Part shown: in pieces, positions 44,802 to 57,010 of the stretch | How positions within the stretch are numbered: position 1 is the first letter of the stretch | Layout of the letters: the number at the start of each line of letters is the position of its first letter | From: Hanleya hanleyi | Lineage: Eukaryota > Mollusca > Polyplacophora > Lepidopleurida > Hanleyidae | NCBI GenBank assembly: GCA_036873755.1 | Contig: JAVTVY010019497.1 | Location: 1 to 64,000, forward strand | Length of the DNA stretch: 64,000 nt | Direction of reading: 5' to 3' | Made by a program: the position numbers and the translations under genes | The notes under the pieces: model-generated | Told to the model about the DNA's origin: nothing | The model's database searches: none | What the model saw: the letters and a program-made list of their open reading frames with translations, nothing else

Positions 44802-44810
44802 GGTAATTCG

Positions 44811-45206
44811 ATGATTCAACTGCCTGACTGAGCGAACCAAGCACACGAGATTGCCTATGAACGAATGACCTGCTGGTATAACAGATAGCCGAGCAACATG
44901 AGCAATTCCCGCTTAGTGCATTTATTTCTAAACCGGAAAATCTGCATAATCTGACCTATTCGTTGAAGCGATTCCATGTGTAGCTGGACCTCCATGTTGA
45001 TAGAATCTAAATTTATTCCAGGAATTCCATCTCCGTGGTAGGGACCAAGGTATTGTTCAGTCCATTGGAGATTCGTAGTTTCTGGAAATGTCCTGTCAGC
45101 TTTGAAATCTGGACCATCCACCGCTACGAATTCGCCCAGCAAATGCCAAATGTTGGTGATATTATAATTGTCGCCAAGACTGATGGTTGATATTGTACTC
45201 GTGTAG
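44811..45206 (-). pseudogene. DIRS-like reverse transcriptase C-terminal part, possibly fused to an exon-like segment
   Basis: The minus frame open from 45206 to 44855 ends with GINLDSINMEVQLHMESLQ, RIGQIMQI and NKCTKRELLMLLGYLLYQ, which corresponds to the end of a DIRS reverse transcriptase (LGIxLDxxxMxxxL, then CTKRELLxLxGxL) just before its RNase H. The first half (ISLGDNYNITNIWHLLGEF, VDGPDFKADRTFPETTNL) is not recognisable as RT, and it begins right after a clean acceptor TTCCTTTTATGCAG. Either RT sequence has become part of a host exon, or the frame is chance continuity. Upstream of the RT part no YxDD box was seen. Confidence 0.45.
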
Positions 45207-45950
45207 CTGCATAAAAGGAATAAAGAGAAAACTCAATACATTCTGTCATATCCTGCCACTGGAAGTTCGATTTCTAGGATTCTTCTGATCTGCACACAAG
45301 AGTTATATCAATCCCAGTAAACCTCGAAGGCATGATAACAGAAATACCATCTGGATTTCGCTTTATGGAAAACTCGTGCATTCCCGTCAAGAATCCGGAA
45401 ATGATTAGTCACCCAGTGAACTGGCCAGTTACAAACGGGCTACAATATTTGCTCATTGCAAGCGTCTACATCAAACATGGAATATTGTAGAGCTATCAGG
45501 GGGAATGGTATCTCCATTGTAATAAGCAGCAGATTTGCTTGATACGTCATATCGGTATTGTATCCCAGATCAGACAAACTGCTGTAAACATATGTCTACA
45601 CAAAATGTCCAACTGTGATTCACATCAAAGGAGACACAATAGTGTCTTTGCCAGGTCACTGATTATCCTCAAGTTTTCTCGAGGAACACACGAGAACGCC
45701 CGTGTTAAATTAGATGTAGGCCTATATTTTGCAAATATCTTGCCCATAGTATTAGTTCCTGTGAGAATTACAACACATATAAGGAAAGTGGGAAGAGGTG
45801 CCGACATACTGGCAGAGCCACATGACTTCACAGTATAGTCTTGTGGTTAACATATTCTAAAGCACATACCAAGAATCTAACGATTCGTGATATGTGTTGT
45901 ATCTCAGGTACGCTATTATTGTACCTGTTCATGTGGCAACTTGGAAAGCC
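45207..45950. other. No gene recognised
   Basis: Unique sequence between the DIRS remnant and the target duplication of the next foldback element. The plus frame at 45539-45838 has no motifs. Confidence 0.35.
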
Positions 45951-45989
45951 TTTAGTGGGGGGATCCTCCATGCCCCCAGTTCCCAAAAC

Positions 45990-47690
45990 TGGAAGCTAGG
46001 TCTCACCCAATGAAATACTATACCAAATCTGAAATATAATTTGCTCCTGTTTTCATCCGAATAAAAACATGGACCCGGGTGACAATAACTTTCTTGCCTC
46101 TGCTCTCGCAGTGTTTGAGTCTGAAGGAAAACCTTGGTTCTGGTTGACAATGACGGTCGACAATAAATTTCCCGCCACTTCTCTCGCAGTGTTTGAATAA
46201 ATTTTCCGCCACTACTCTCGCAGTGTTTGAGTCCGAAGAAAAACATTGGTCCTGGTCGACAATGACGGTCGACAATACATTTCTTGCCCCTACTCTCACA
46301 GTGTTTGAGTGCGAGTAGAAAACCTAGCTTGGTCCTGGTCGACAATAAATTTCTTGCCCTCATTCTCGCAGTGTTAATAAATTTCCCGCCACTTCTCTCG
46401 CAGTGTTGGAATAAATTTTCCGCCTTTGCTCTCGCATTGTTGGAGTCAGAGGAAAAAACCTAATGGCCCTGGTCGACAATGACGGTCGACAATAAATTTC
46501 TTGCCCCTTCTCTCGCAGTGTTCGAGTCCGAGCAGAAAACATTGGTCGTGGATGACAATGACGGTCGACAATAAATTTCCCGCCCTTACTCTCGCAGTGT
46601 TTGAGTCCGAGCAGAAAACATTGGTCCTGGTTGACAATGACGATCGACAATAAATTTCCCACCATTTCTCTTGCAGTGTTTGAATAAATTTCCCGCCACT
46701 ACTCTCGCAGTGTTTAAGTCAGAGCAGAAAACCTTGGTTCTGGTTGACAATGACGGTCAACAATAAATTTCCCGCCACTTCTCTCGCAGTGTTGGAATAA
46801 ATTTCCCGCCCTTACTCTCGCAGTGTTTAAGTCAGAGCAGAAAACCTTGGTTCTGGTTGACAATGACGGTCGACAATAAATTTCCCTCCCTTTCTCTCGC
46901 AGTGTTTGAGTGCGAGTAGAAAACCTTGGTCCTGGTCGACAATGACGATCGACGATAAATTTCTTGCCCTCACTCTCTGTGTTTTTAGTTCGAAGGAAAA
47001 TTTTGGTTCTTGCCCCTACTCGCGCAGTACATAAGTCCGAAATAAAACATTGGTCCTGGTTGACAATGACGGTCGACAATAAATTTCCCGCCACTTCTCT
47101 CGCGATGTTTGAATAAATTTTCCACCACTACTCTCACAGAGTTTGAGTCCGAAGAAAAACATTGGTCCTGGTCGACAATGACAGTCGACAATAAATTTCT
47201 TGCCCCTACTCTCGCAGTGTTTAAAAACATTTCCCACCACTATTCTCGCAGTGTTTGAGACCAAAGGAAAACAGTGGTCCTGGCCAACAATGTAGGTCAC
47301 AAATAAATTACCAGGCCACTACTCCCAGTGCTCTAATCTGAAGAAAAACCTTGGTTCTGTTCGACAATGATGGTCGACAATAAATTTCCCGCCCCTCGTA
47401 ACTCTCGCAGTGTTTGAATAAATTTACCGCCACTACTCTTTCAGTGTTGATGTCCGAAGGAAAACATTAGTCCTGGTCGACAATGACGGTTGACAATAAA
47501 CTTCCTGCCACCTCTCTCACAGTGTTTTAATAAATTTCCCGCCATTACTCTCACAGTGTTTGAGTCCGAAGAAAAACATTGGTCCTGGTCGACAATGACG
47601 GTCGACAATAAATTTCTTGCCCATACTCTTGCAGTGTTTATTTGGAAGGAAAGCCTTGATCCTGGATGACAATGACGGTCGACAATAAAT
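45990..47690 (-). repeat. 85-90 bp satellite, left arm
   Basis: Units contain CTCTCGCAGTGTTTGAGTCC, ATTGGTCCTGGTCGAC and AATGACGGTCGACAATAAAT; each has paired GTCGAC hexamers 7 bp apart. Unit composition varies by insertion of a TTTGAATAAATTTCCCGCC spacer block. Apparent frames are repeat artefacts. Confidence 0.9.
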
Positions 47691-47694
47691 TTTA

Positions 47695-49500
47695 TTTTAT
47701 TTTACAGAGTTATGCCCCTTTTTTGGTGCAGTTATCTCTGATTTTGTGATATATAAGCTTGAATGTAACCAGTTATATATAATTAACACTGTTTGGTACA
47801 GCTACCGAATTATGAGGAAACTTTTTTATCCAGTTGTAGTCTAGATGCATGCCTACAAAAAATTAGTTGTCTTGGCCCATATTTTATGGATTTATGCCCC
47901 TTTCGGATGTAAATATCTCCGATTTTGTGATGTGTAGTTGTAACCAGTTATATCTGAAGAATTGTGCTCAATACAGCTACCAAATTTTTGGGAACTTATT
48001 TATCTACTTGTATTCTACAAGCCTTCAAAAAATTATGACCCTTTTTGTGTATTAATCTAGATATGATTTTGTTGCTGTTTATATATCTGCAGAATTGATA
48101 TTTTCTGAAAAGGACAATTCTGGATGATTAGTATAGCCATAATATGTTGCACATTCTCGGCATATTACTCAATTGCTTGAGGGAAGCCTAGGGGTTTTGT
48201 GAGTCTCACCCTCATGTTGAAATCTGAGCCAGTGGTTTCTGCCACAGCTTGCTGACAATCACTATAAACTGTGGCCGCTACAATTAGACAGTAGAATCTG
48301 AACCAGTGGTTTCTGCCACAGCTTGCTGACAATCACTATAAACTGTGGCCGCTACAGGACAGTAGAATGTGTCGCATGTACAGTACTACACATGCCGACA
48401 TATCCAATATTATGGAATGAGCCTTGTGAATTATGTCAGGCTAAATCTGTAAAGCACGGATTACGAATGCCTAAAAGGGTGAAGGACATGTGTAAGAAAA
48501 AATAATATTACAAAAAAAATCCTCCCCTCCGCTACACCACATAACTCTCAATTAATTCTGCTCAAGAACAAATGATCTGATCATGCCATTCAGCTGGTTT
48601 CATGGAACAATATCCACTGCCTAGTTTTACCAATTTTGATCGACCTAGTCTGATATTAATGGATGCAATGAGAATTAAGAATAATGAAGTTTAGCGCTCT
48701 GTGTATCAGCTACATGTAATTGCGTTCACTCACTAACTCCATATAATATTTCTCGGCTAAACAAATGTTGAGCATTAAAAAAACTTAGGAATGCAAATAC
48801 AATACATGTAGCTTATATTTGAAACTGTCATTGAAATAGAGTTATTATTCAAAAGTACAATATGTATGAATTTCTAGGGAGCCAGAAGTCCGGTACATGT
48901 ATCAAGTAATATCTATATCATTAGAATGACAGTCCCTCTATATAGTATTTCTTGGTTAAACAAGTGCTGAACAATATTTAAACTTAGCAATGCAGATACA
49001 TGAGGAAGCACCTAAAAGGTGCAACAACCCCTCAGCCGAACAGTTCTAGTCAGTGTATATTGGTACATGTACGCAATGAATGGAAAATGCATATGTAAAA
49101 GCCTGAAAGATTTGGTTGAATGCAGAAGACGCTTTTGCAGAGGCTTGTAAAAGATTCAAATATGATAAATTTAGTGTGGGATGTTGGATGCATTGGAGGA
49201 CTATTATAAATAATTTGACGAAAAATATGGCGGGAGAACATGTCGACGACAAGACCCCACAGCATAGGCTGAGGGGTAAAAACTAATTTCAAAACTATTT
49301 GATATTAGAGCTGAAATGAATATTTGGATACACATTTTAGGACAATTGATCAGTAAATTCAAACTCACCAATAAGGCAGCAGCTTGCTAAAGTGCTGCAG
49401 TAAATTAGATCATCAAGTTAAATTCTATTCAAATATCGATTGGCTGATCACAAGTTCGCTGCAGTAATTAGAATTCTACAAGCACTACAACAGTATTCAT
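47695..49500. other. Loop of the foldback element; two small tandem duplications, no gene
   Basis: A degenerate duplication of about 185 bp (TTATGCCCCTTT, then TCTCTGATTTTGTGAT, near 47710 and 47890) and a nearly perfect 68-bp duplication of ACCAGTGGTTTCTGCCACAG (48230 and 48302) are present. The remainder is AT-rich unique sequence without a supported gene. Confidence 0.6.
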
Positions 49501-49519
49501 TTCCGCCAACAATTGGTGT

Positions 49520-52500
49520 TGAAATTTATTCAAACACTGCGAGAGGAGTGGCGGGAATTGTTTTTAAACACTGCGAGAGGAGTGGCAGGAAATATATTGT
49601 CGACCGTCATTGTCAACCAGAACCAAGGTTTTCCTTCCGACTAAAACACTGCAAGAGTGAGGGCAAGAAATTTATTGTCGACCGTCATTGTCGACCAGGA
49701 CCAATGTTTTATTTCAGACTTATTTACTGCGCGAGTAGGGGCAAGAAACAAAGTTTTCCTTCGGACTAAAAACACCGAGAGTGAGGGCAAGCAATTTATT
49801 GTCGACCAGGACCAAGGTTTCCTCTCGCACTCAAACACTCATAGTAGGAGCAAGAAAGTTATTGTCCACCGTCAGTGTCATCCACAACCACTGTTTCTGC
49901 TCGGACTCAAACACCGTCATTGTCGACCAGGACCAAGGTTTTCTCCTCGAACTCGAACACTGCGAGAGTAAGGGCGGGAAATTTATTGTCGACCTTCATT
50001 GTCAGTCCGGACCAATGTTTTATTTCGAACTTCTGCACTGCACGAGTAGGGGCAAGAACCAGTTTCCTTCGGACTAAAAGACTGAGAGTGAGGGCAACAA
50101 ATTTATCGTCGACCGTCATTGTCGACCCGGACCAAGGTTTTCTACTCGCACTCAAACACTGCGAGAGTAAAGGCGGGAAATTTATTCAAACACTGCGAGA
50201 GAAGTGGCGAGAAATTTATTGTCGACCGTCATTGTCAACTAGGACCATTCCAAGGTTTTTCTTCGCTGCACTCAAACACTGCGAGAGTAGTGGCGGGAAA
50301 TTTATTCAAACACTCCAAGAGAAGTGGCGGAAAATTTATTGTCGACCGTCATTGTCAACCAGGACCAATGTTTTCTGCTCGGACTCAAACACTGCGAGAG
50401 TAGGGCAAGAAATTTATTGTCGACCGTCATTGTCAATCAGAACCAAGGTTTTCTGCTCAGGCTCAAACACTGTGAGAGAAGGGGCAAGAAATTTATTGTA
50501 GACTGTCATTGTCATCCACGACCAATGTTTTCTTCTCGGACTCCAACAATGCGAGAGCAATGGCGGAAAATTTATTCGAACACTGCGAGAGAAGTTGCGG
50601 GGAATTTATTAACACTGCGAGAATCAGGGCAAGAAATTTATTGTCCAATGTTTTTCTTCCAACTCAAACACTGCGAGAGTAGTGGCGGGAAATTTATTCA
50701 AACACCGAGGGTGAGGGCAAGAAATTTATCGTCGACCGTCATTGTTGACCAGGACCAAGGTTTTCTACTCGGAATCAAACACTGCGAGAGTAAGGGAGGG
50801 AAATTTATTGTCGACCGTCATTGTCGACCAGGACCAATGTTTTCTGCTCGGAATCAAACACTGCGAGAGTAGGGCAAGAAATTTATTGTCGACCGTCATT
50901 GTCATCCAGGACCAATGTTTTCTGCTCGGAATCAAACACTGCGAGAGTAAGGGCGGGAAATTTATTCAAACGCTGCGAGAAAAGTGGCGGGAAATTTATT
51001 CTTGACCGTCATTTTCAACCAGGACCAAGGTTTTTCTTCGGACTCAAACACTGCGATAGTAGTGGCGGGAAATTTATTCAAACACTGCAAGAGAAGTGGC
51101 GGGAAATTTATTGTCGACCATCATTGTCAACCAGGACCAATGTTTTCTGCCCGGACTCAAACACTGCGAGAGTATGGTCAGAAATTTATTGTCGACCGTC
51201 ATTGTCAATCAGAACCAAGGTTTTTTGCTCGGACATAAACACTGCGAGAGTAAGGGCGGGAAATTTATTGTTGACCGTCATTGTCATCCACGACCAATGT
51301 TTTCTGCTCGGACTCAAACACTGCGAGGGAAGGGGCAAGAAATTTATTGTCGACCGTCATTGTCGACCAGGCCTAAGGTTTTTTCCTCGGACTTCAACAA
51401 TGCGAGAGCAAAGGTGGAAAATTTATTCGAACACTGCGAGAGAAGTGGCGGGAAATTTATTAACACTGCGAGAATGAGGGCCAGAAATTTATTGTCGACC
51501 AGGACCAATGTTTTTCCTCCGACTCAAACACTGCGAGAGTAGTGTCGGGAAATTTATTCAAACACTGTGAGAGTAGGGGCAAGAAATTTATTGTCGACCG
51601 TCATTGTCATCCACGACCAATGTTTTCTGCTCGGACTTAAACACTGCGAGAGTAATTAAGGGCGGGAAATTTATTCAAACACTGCGAGAATAGGGGCAAG
51701 AAATGTATTGTCGACCAGGACCAAGGTTTTTTCCTCGGACATGCACAAACACTAGGAGAGTAAGGGCGGGAAATTTATTGTCGACCGTCATTGTCATCCA
51801 GGACCAATGTTTTCTGCTCGGACTTAAACACTGCGAGAATAATTAAGGGTGGGAAATTTATTCAAACACTGCTAGTGATGTGGCGGGAAATTTATTGTCG
51901 ACCGTCATTGTCAACCAGCACCAATGTTTTCTTTCGGACTTACGTACTGCGCGAGTAGGGGCAAGAACCGAACTTTTCCTTCGGACTAAAAACACCGAGA
52001 GTGAGGGCAAGAAATTTATCGTCGACCGTCATTGTCGACCAGGACCAAGGGTTTCTACCCGCACTCAAACAATGCGAGAGTAGAGGCAAGAAATTTATTG
52101 TCGACCGTCATTGTCGACCAGGACCAATGTTTTTATTCGGACTCAAACACTGCGAGAGTTGTGATGGAAAATTTATTCAAACACTGCAGGAGAAGTGGCG
52201 GGAAATTTATTGTCGACCGTCATTGTCAACCAGGACCAATGTTTTCTGCTCGGACTTAAACACTGCGAGAGTAAGGGCGGGAAATTTATTGTCAACCGTC
52301 ATTGTCATCCACGACCAATGTTTTCTGCTCGGACTCAAACACTGCGAGAGAAGGGGCAAGAAATTTATTGTCGACCGTCATTGTCGACCAGGACCAAGGT
52401 TTTTACCTCGGACTCCAACAATGCCAGAGCAAAGGCGGAAAATTTATTCGAACACTGCGAGAGAAGTGGCGGGAAATTTATTAACATTGCGAGAATGAGG

Positions 52501-52990
52501 GCAAGAAATTTATTGTCGACCGTCATTGTCGACCAGGACCAATGTTTTCCTTCCGACTCAAACACTGCAAGAGTAGTGGCGGGAAATTTATTCAAACACT
52601 GCGATATTAGGGGCAAGAAATTTTTTGTCGACCGTCATTGTCGACTAGGACCAATGTTTTTATTCGGTCTCAAACACTGCGAGATTAGTGGTGGAAAATT
52701 TATTCAAACACTGCGAGAGAAGTGGCGGGAAATTTATTGTCGACTGTCATTGTCAACCAGGACCAAGGTTTTCGTTCCGACTAAAACACTGCGAGAGTGA
52801 GGGCAAGAAATTTATTGTCGACCGTCATTGTCGATCAGGACCAATGTTTTCCTTCGAATTTATTCAAACACTGGGAGGGGAGGTGCAGGAAATTTACTTT
52901 CGACAGTTATCATTTGGACTAAAACACTGCTGCAAGATAAGGGGCAAGAATATATACTGTTGCAAGAGTAGGGTGAGAAACTTATTATGA
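49520..52990 (+). repeat. 85-90 bp satellite, right arm, inverted
   Basis: Complementary units (AAACACTGCGAGAGTAG, GGCGGGAAATTTATTGTCGA, CCGTCATTGTCGACCAGGAC) repeated about 40 times. The arm is twice as long as the left one and contains internal higher-order duplications, for example blocks around 50.1-51.5 and 52.0-52.8 kb that share unit order. Confidence 0.9.
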
Positions 52991-53039
52991 ACCTCCAATA
53001 TTTTGGGAACTGGGGGCATGGAGGGTCCACCCTTTAGTG

Positions 53040-53690
53040 TCGCAAACCCTATTCATGTTCAAAAATAATTTTCCACAAAGCTAATACTAGTCAGTAGTAT
53101 GGAATGTGAAATACTAGTATGAGGCGTAACCTTAATCTTTGGTTGATAGAGATCTTGGAGTGTATGTTGTTTCCAAGCGTGCAATAAATTGAATCGCGCT
53201 TAACGGAACGCTATCGCCAGAAGTGATGTCAACGCGGGCATGAAGAAGAATGGAAACTGATGATTCAGTGAGCAGTGTGAGTGGGGGTGAGGGAACGAGT
53301 CTGGGATGAGCGAGTGACAACTGAGGACGGCTATGCCCTATACATATCCCATACTCTATACCATATTCCCTTGGAAATGGTTGTAACAGATTTACCACAT
53401 AGAATATTGAACTGATGATGACTAGTCCAAAGTCCAATGGGTGAGAAAGTCAGGCGAAAGAGAGAGGGAGAGGGGGACGAAAGGCGAGGAGTGTGGTGAC
53501 AATATAACGACCATTCCTTCCATCATTCCCACTATTTCGAATGTCATTTTCATGGCCACGCGAGTAGTATAGTAAGTGCAAATTCCTTAGGTAAAAAATA
53601 GTTCCGGCAAGCAAAGTGGCCTCTGCCAGAGTTTGGGCGCCATCTTGAATTTTGTGGAAAAAAGGGATGTATTCCTCCGCGGTCTGGCGG
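53040..53690. other. Unique spacer between two foldback elements
   Basis: No gene. Short frames on the minus strand (53132-53437, 53450-53794) have no motifs. The left border of the next palindrome is not sharply visible because its right border lies outside the window. Confidence 0.35.
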
Positions 53691-53749
53691 TGATGCGGTC
53701 GCGGAAAAAAGCTCCCGCGGAGAAAAAGTAGTCCCCAGACTTGAAATAC

Positions 53750-56510
53750 GCTGCATGGTCCGATTGGGTCGAGTGAGGTATCAATGTGAAGCATTCGTGA
53801 AGGGGCATCTGATGGGCTGGGTGTGGGGTTGAAATATCGGCATTCTGCGCATGCGCGGTGGCCAAAGGGTATGAAAATAGACGTTTTGGAGCTAGGGGAG
53901 CCACTAATGGTCCAATGGGGTCGAGTGAGGTATCAAAGTGAAGCATTCGTGAAGGGGCATCTGATGGGCTGGGTGTGGGGTTGAAATATCGGCATTCTGC
54001 GCATGCGCGGTGGCCAAAGGGTATGAAAATAGACGTTTTGGAGCTAGGGGAGCCACTAATGGTCCAATGGGGTCATATTAGGTATCAATGTGAAGCATTC
54101 GTGAAGGGGCATTTGACTGGACTAGCGGCTCGGGCGTTGTCACCATTCTGCGCATGCGCAGAGAGGGAATTGTGGGAAAAGGGTATGGAAATAGACGTTT
54201 TGGGATCTAGGGGAGCCCTAATGGGCCGATGGAGTTGTATGAGGTATCCATGTGAAGCCTATGTGAGGGGGTATCTGACTGGACTAGTGGCTCGAGCGTT
54301 GTCACCATTCTACGCATGCGCAGACAGGGAATTGTGGGAAAAGGGTATGGAAATAGACGTTTTGGGATCTAGGGGAGCCCCTAATGGGCCGATGGAGTTG
54401 TATGAGGTATCCATGTGAAGCCTATGTGAAGGGGCATCCAGTCATGGGTGGGTGCATGTAAAAAATTTTCCTGAAAAAAAAAACGGAACACGGACTTTAT
54501 CGAAAAATCCGGGAAAACGCCTATATGGGGTATGGGGGGATATATAGGTCGCCGGACTTAACGGGGCTTGCCTATCAATAGAGTTATCTCCCCCTAGTTC
54601 CAGGGTGGGTGCATGTAAAATTTTTCCTGAAAAAATACGGAACACGGACTTTATCCTAAATTACGGAAAATGCCTATATGGGGTATGGGGGGTATAGGAC
54701 CATCCTGGGAAACCTACTTCTCGACATTTGCGGTATAGGTTGTGGGGGTCTCGTTTTCTTAGTCTCGTCAAGACAAACATGATAGAAAGTGTCGCGGAGC
54801 GAATCGTTGAAATTTTTGGAAAAAGTTCAGGGAGACCCATATAGTCCCATACTAGGGGTAAAGGACCAATGTTTGTCCCACTGGGAAACCTACTTCTATA
54901 CATTTGCGGTATGGTTGTTTGGATTTGTTTTCTTAGTCTCGTCAAGACAAACATGATAGGAAGTGTCCCGGCACGAAACGGTGAAATTTTTGAAAAAAGT
55001 TCGAGGTCTGTCTATAGCCCATATAGACCCATATACGGGTTATGGGGGTATAGGACCAATGTTTGTTCCACTGGGAAACCTACTTCTATACATTTGCGGT
55101 ATGGTTGTTTGGATTTGTTTTCTTAGTCTCGTCAAGACAAACATGATAGGAAGTGTCCCGGTGAAATTTTTGAAAACAGTTCGAGGTCTGTCTATAGCCC
55201 ATATAGACCCAAATAGTCCCATACTGGGGGTATAGGACCAATGTTTGTCCCACTGGGAAACCTACTTCTATACATTTGCGGTATGGTTGTTTGGATTTGT
55301 TTTCTTAGTCTCGTCAAGACAAACATGATAGGAAGTGTCCCGGCACGAAACGGTAGGCATACTGCATGGCTATGGGAGTATAGGCCCATACGGGGTGGAC
55401 GTGTTGGAGTCTAGGTGAGTCCCTGGTGGTCCAATGGTGTCGTACGAGGTCTTATTTTGAAGCTCTCATGCAGGAGCACTTGACTAAACTAATGGTTCGT
55501 ACGTTGTCAATACTCTGCGCATGCGCAGTCTGGCCGTAGTATAGAAAGCAGGCATTTTGAGGGGGTATGTGGGTGCGTTTGGGGTAGAGATGGACCGCTA
55601 TGGGTCCGAATGGGTCGTGGAAGGTGTCAAAGTGAAGCTTGTGTGGGTTAGAGTCAGAATGGTGTGTTTTTAAGTGCAAGTCACGTTAATCTGCGCATGT
55701 GCAGTTGGTTGTAGTAAGTACAGTGGCCATTTTGGGGCAGTACATGAAGGTATTTGGGGTCGAGATGGGCTATTCACGGTTCGAATGCGTCCTGGAAGGT
55801 GTCATCTTGTAGCTCTCGGGGTGTAGACCCCGATTTGAGGGCTGCCCACGTCATCTGTGACGTCATCAGTACAAGTAGTAAGTAAAGTGGGCATTTTAGG
55901 GCAGTACAAGAAGGTATTTGGGGTAGAGATGGACCATCCTTGGTCCGAATGCGTCCTGGGAGGTGTCATTTTGTAGCTCTCGGGGTGTAGACCCCGATTT
56001 GGGGGCTGTTCACAGCATCTGTGACGTCATTGGTGACGTCATCAGTACGAGTAGTAGCGAAAGTGTGCATTTTGGGGCAGTGAAGGAAGGTATTTGGGGT
56101 AGAGATGCTTCATCCTCAGTCCGAATGCGTCGTGTGGGGTGTCATCTTGTAGTTCTCGGCGTGCAGACCTCGATTTGAGGGCTGTCCACAGCATCTGTGA
56201 CGTCATTGGTGACGTCATCAGTAGGAGTAGTAGCGAAAGTGAGCATTTTGGGGCAGTGAAGGATGGTATTTGGTGTAGAGATGGACCATCCTTGGTCCGA
56301 ATGCGTCATGGGAGGTGTCATGTTGTAGCTCTCGGGGTATAGACCCCGATTTGAGGGATATCCACAGCATCTGTGACGTCATTGGTGACGTCATCAGTAC
56401 GAGTATTAGCGAAAGTGGGCATTTTTTAGCAGTGAAGGATGTTACTTGGTGTAGAGATGGACCATCCGCGGTGCGAATGCGTCGTGTGAGGTGTCATCTT
56501 GTAGCAACGC
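53750..56510 (+). repeat. Terminal subrepeat blocks, left arm
   Basis: Three successive families. 53.75-54.42 kb: units with GCATGCGC cores and ATAGACGTTTTGG. 54.44-55.35 kb: units of about 180 bp with GGGAAACCTACTTCTATACA, TTAGTCTCGTCAAGACAAAC and CCCATATAGACCC. 55.38-56.51 kb: units of about 178 bp with GATGGACCATCCTTGGTCCG (an inverted pair), TGTAGACCCCGATTTG and GTGACGTCATTGGTGACGTC. All recur inverted at 61.55-64.0 kb. Confidence 0.9.
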
Positions 56511-57010
56511 CCACCAACGCCATTCTTAATGCTTCAACGCCCTGGTGAAATAGCTCAGAAGCTCTGATATTCCATGGAATTGTCACTAATTCTTCGAAAT
56601 GCAGTGACGCCCGTCGACGCCCGTCGTTACACCTTAACACTCTAACATAACACCATGATATAGACCGGACAGAGAACAACAACAGCAACAACAACAAGGA
56701 TCACACATGAGAGAACAACAACAAGAAGAAGTTTTTTTTTCATATAGTTTATTCTCCCCAATGTTACATCATACCCACGCTGGGGGAGCCGCGTTGGGTA
56801 TATTTACAATTCAAGAAGATTCTTGTCCAATCAGAGGCCACCATTTGCATCTGTCATATTCGTTCCTGTCCGTTAGATGTATTCTCGGCTACTCTTGTCC
56901 AATCAGAAGTCGCCATTTCAGAAAGTTCCATCTTCGGCCATGTTCGCTCTGAACCGTTTTGTTCTAATCGTCATCGGGCAGGCCAGGATACCGTTGAGGA
57001 AACATATCCT

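Larger units (their letters stand above)
45957..53032. mobile_element. 7.1 kb foldback element with 6-bp target duplication
   Basis: The termini are inverted copies: left GGGGGGATCCTCCATGCCCC followed by CAGTTCCCAAAA, right end the complement with two mismatches in the first 13 bases. TTTAGT lies directly outside both ends (45951-45956 and 53033-53038), a perfect 6-bp target-site duplication, the length made by Polinton integrases. The arms are inverted arrays of 85-90 bp units (left 1.7 kb, right 3.5 kb) around a 1.8 kb loop. No transposase, integrase or polymerase frame is present, so this is non-autonomous. Confidence 0.85.

Noticed and set aside
46018..52990. Frames with repeating NTARVRAGNLLSTVIVDQDQ in the 46-53 kb element
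   Set aside because: 85-90 bp satellite artefacts; several overlapping frames are open at the same time.
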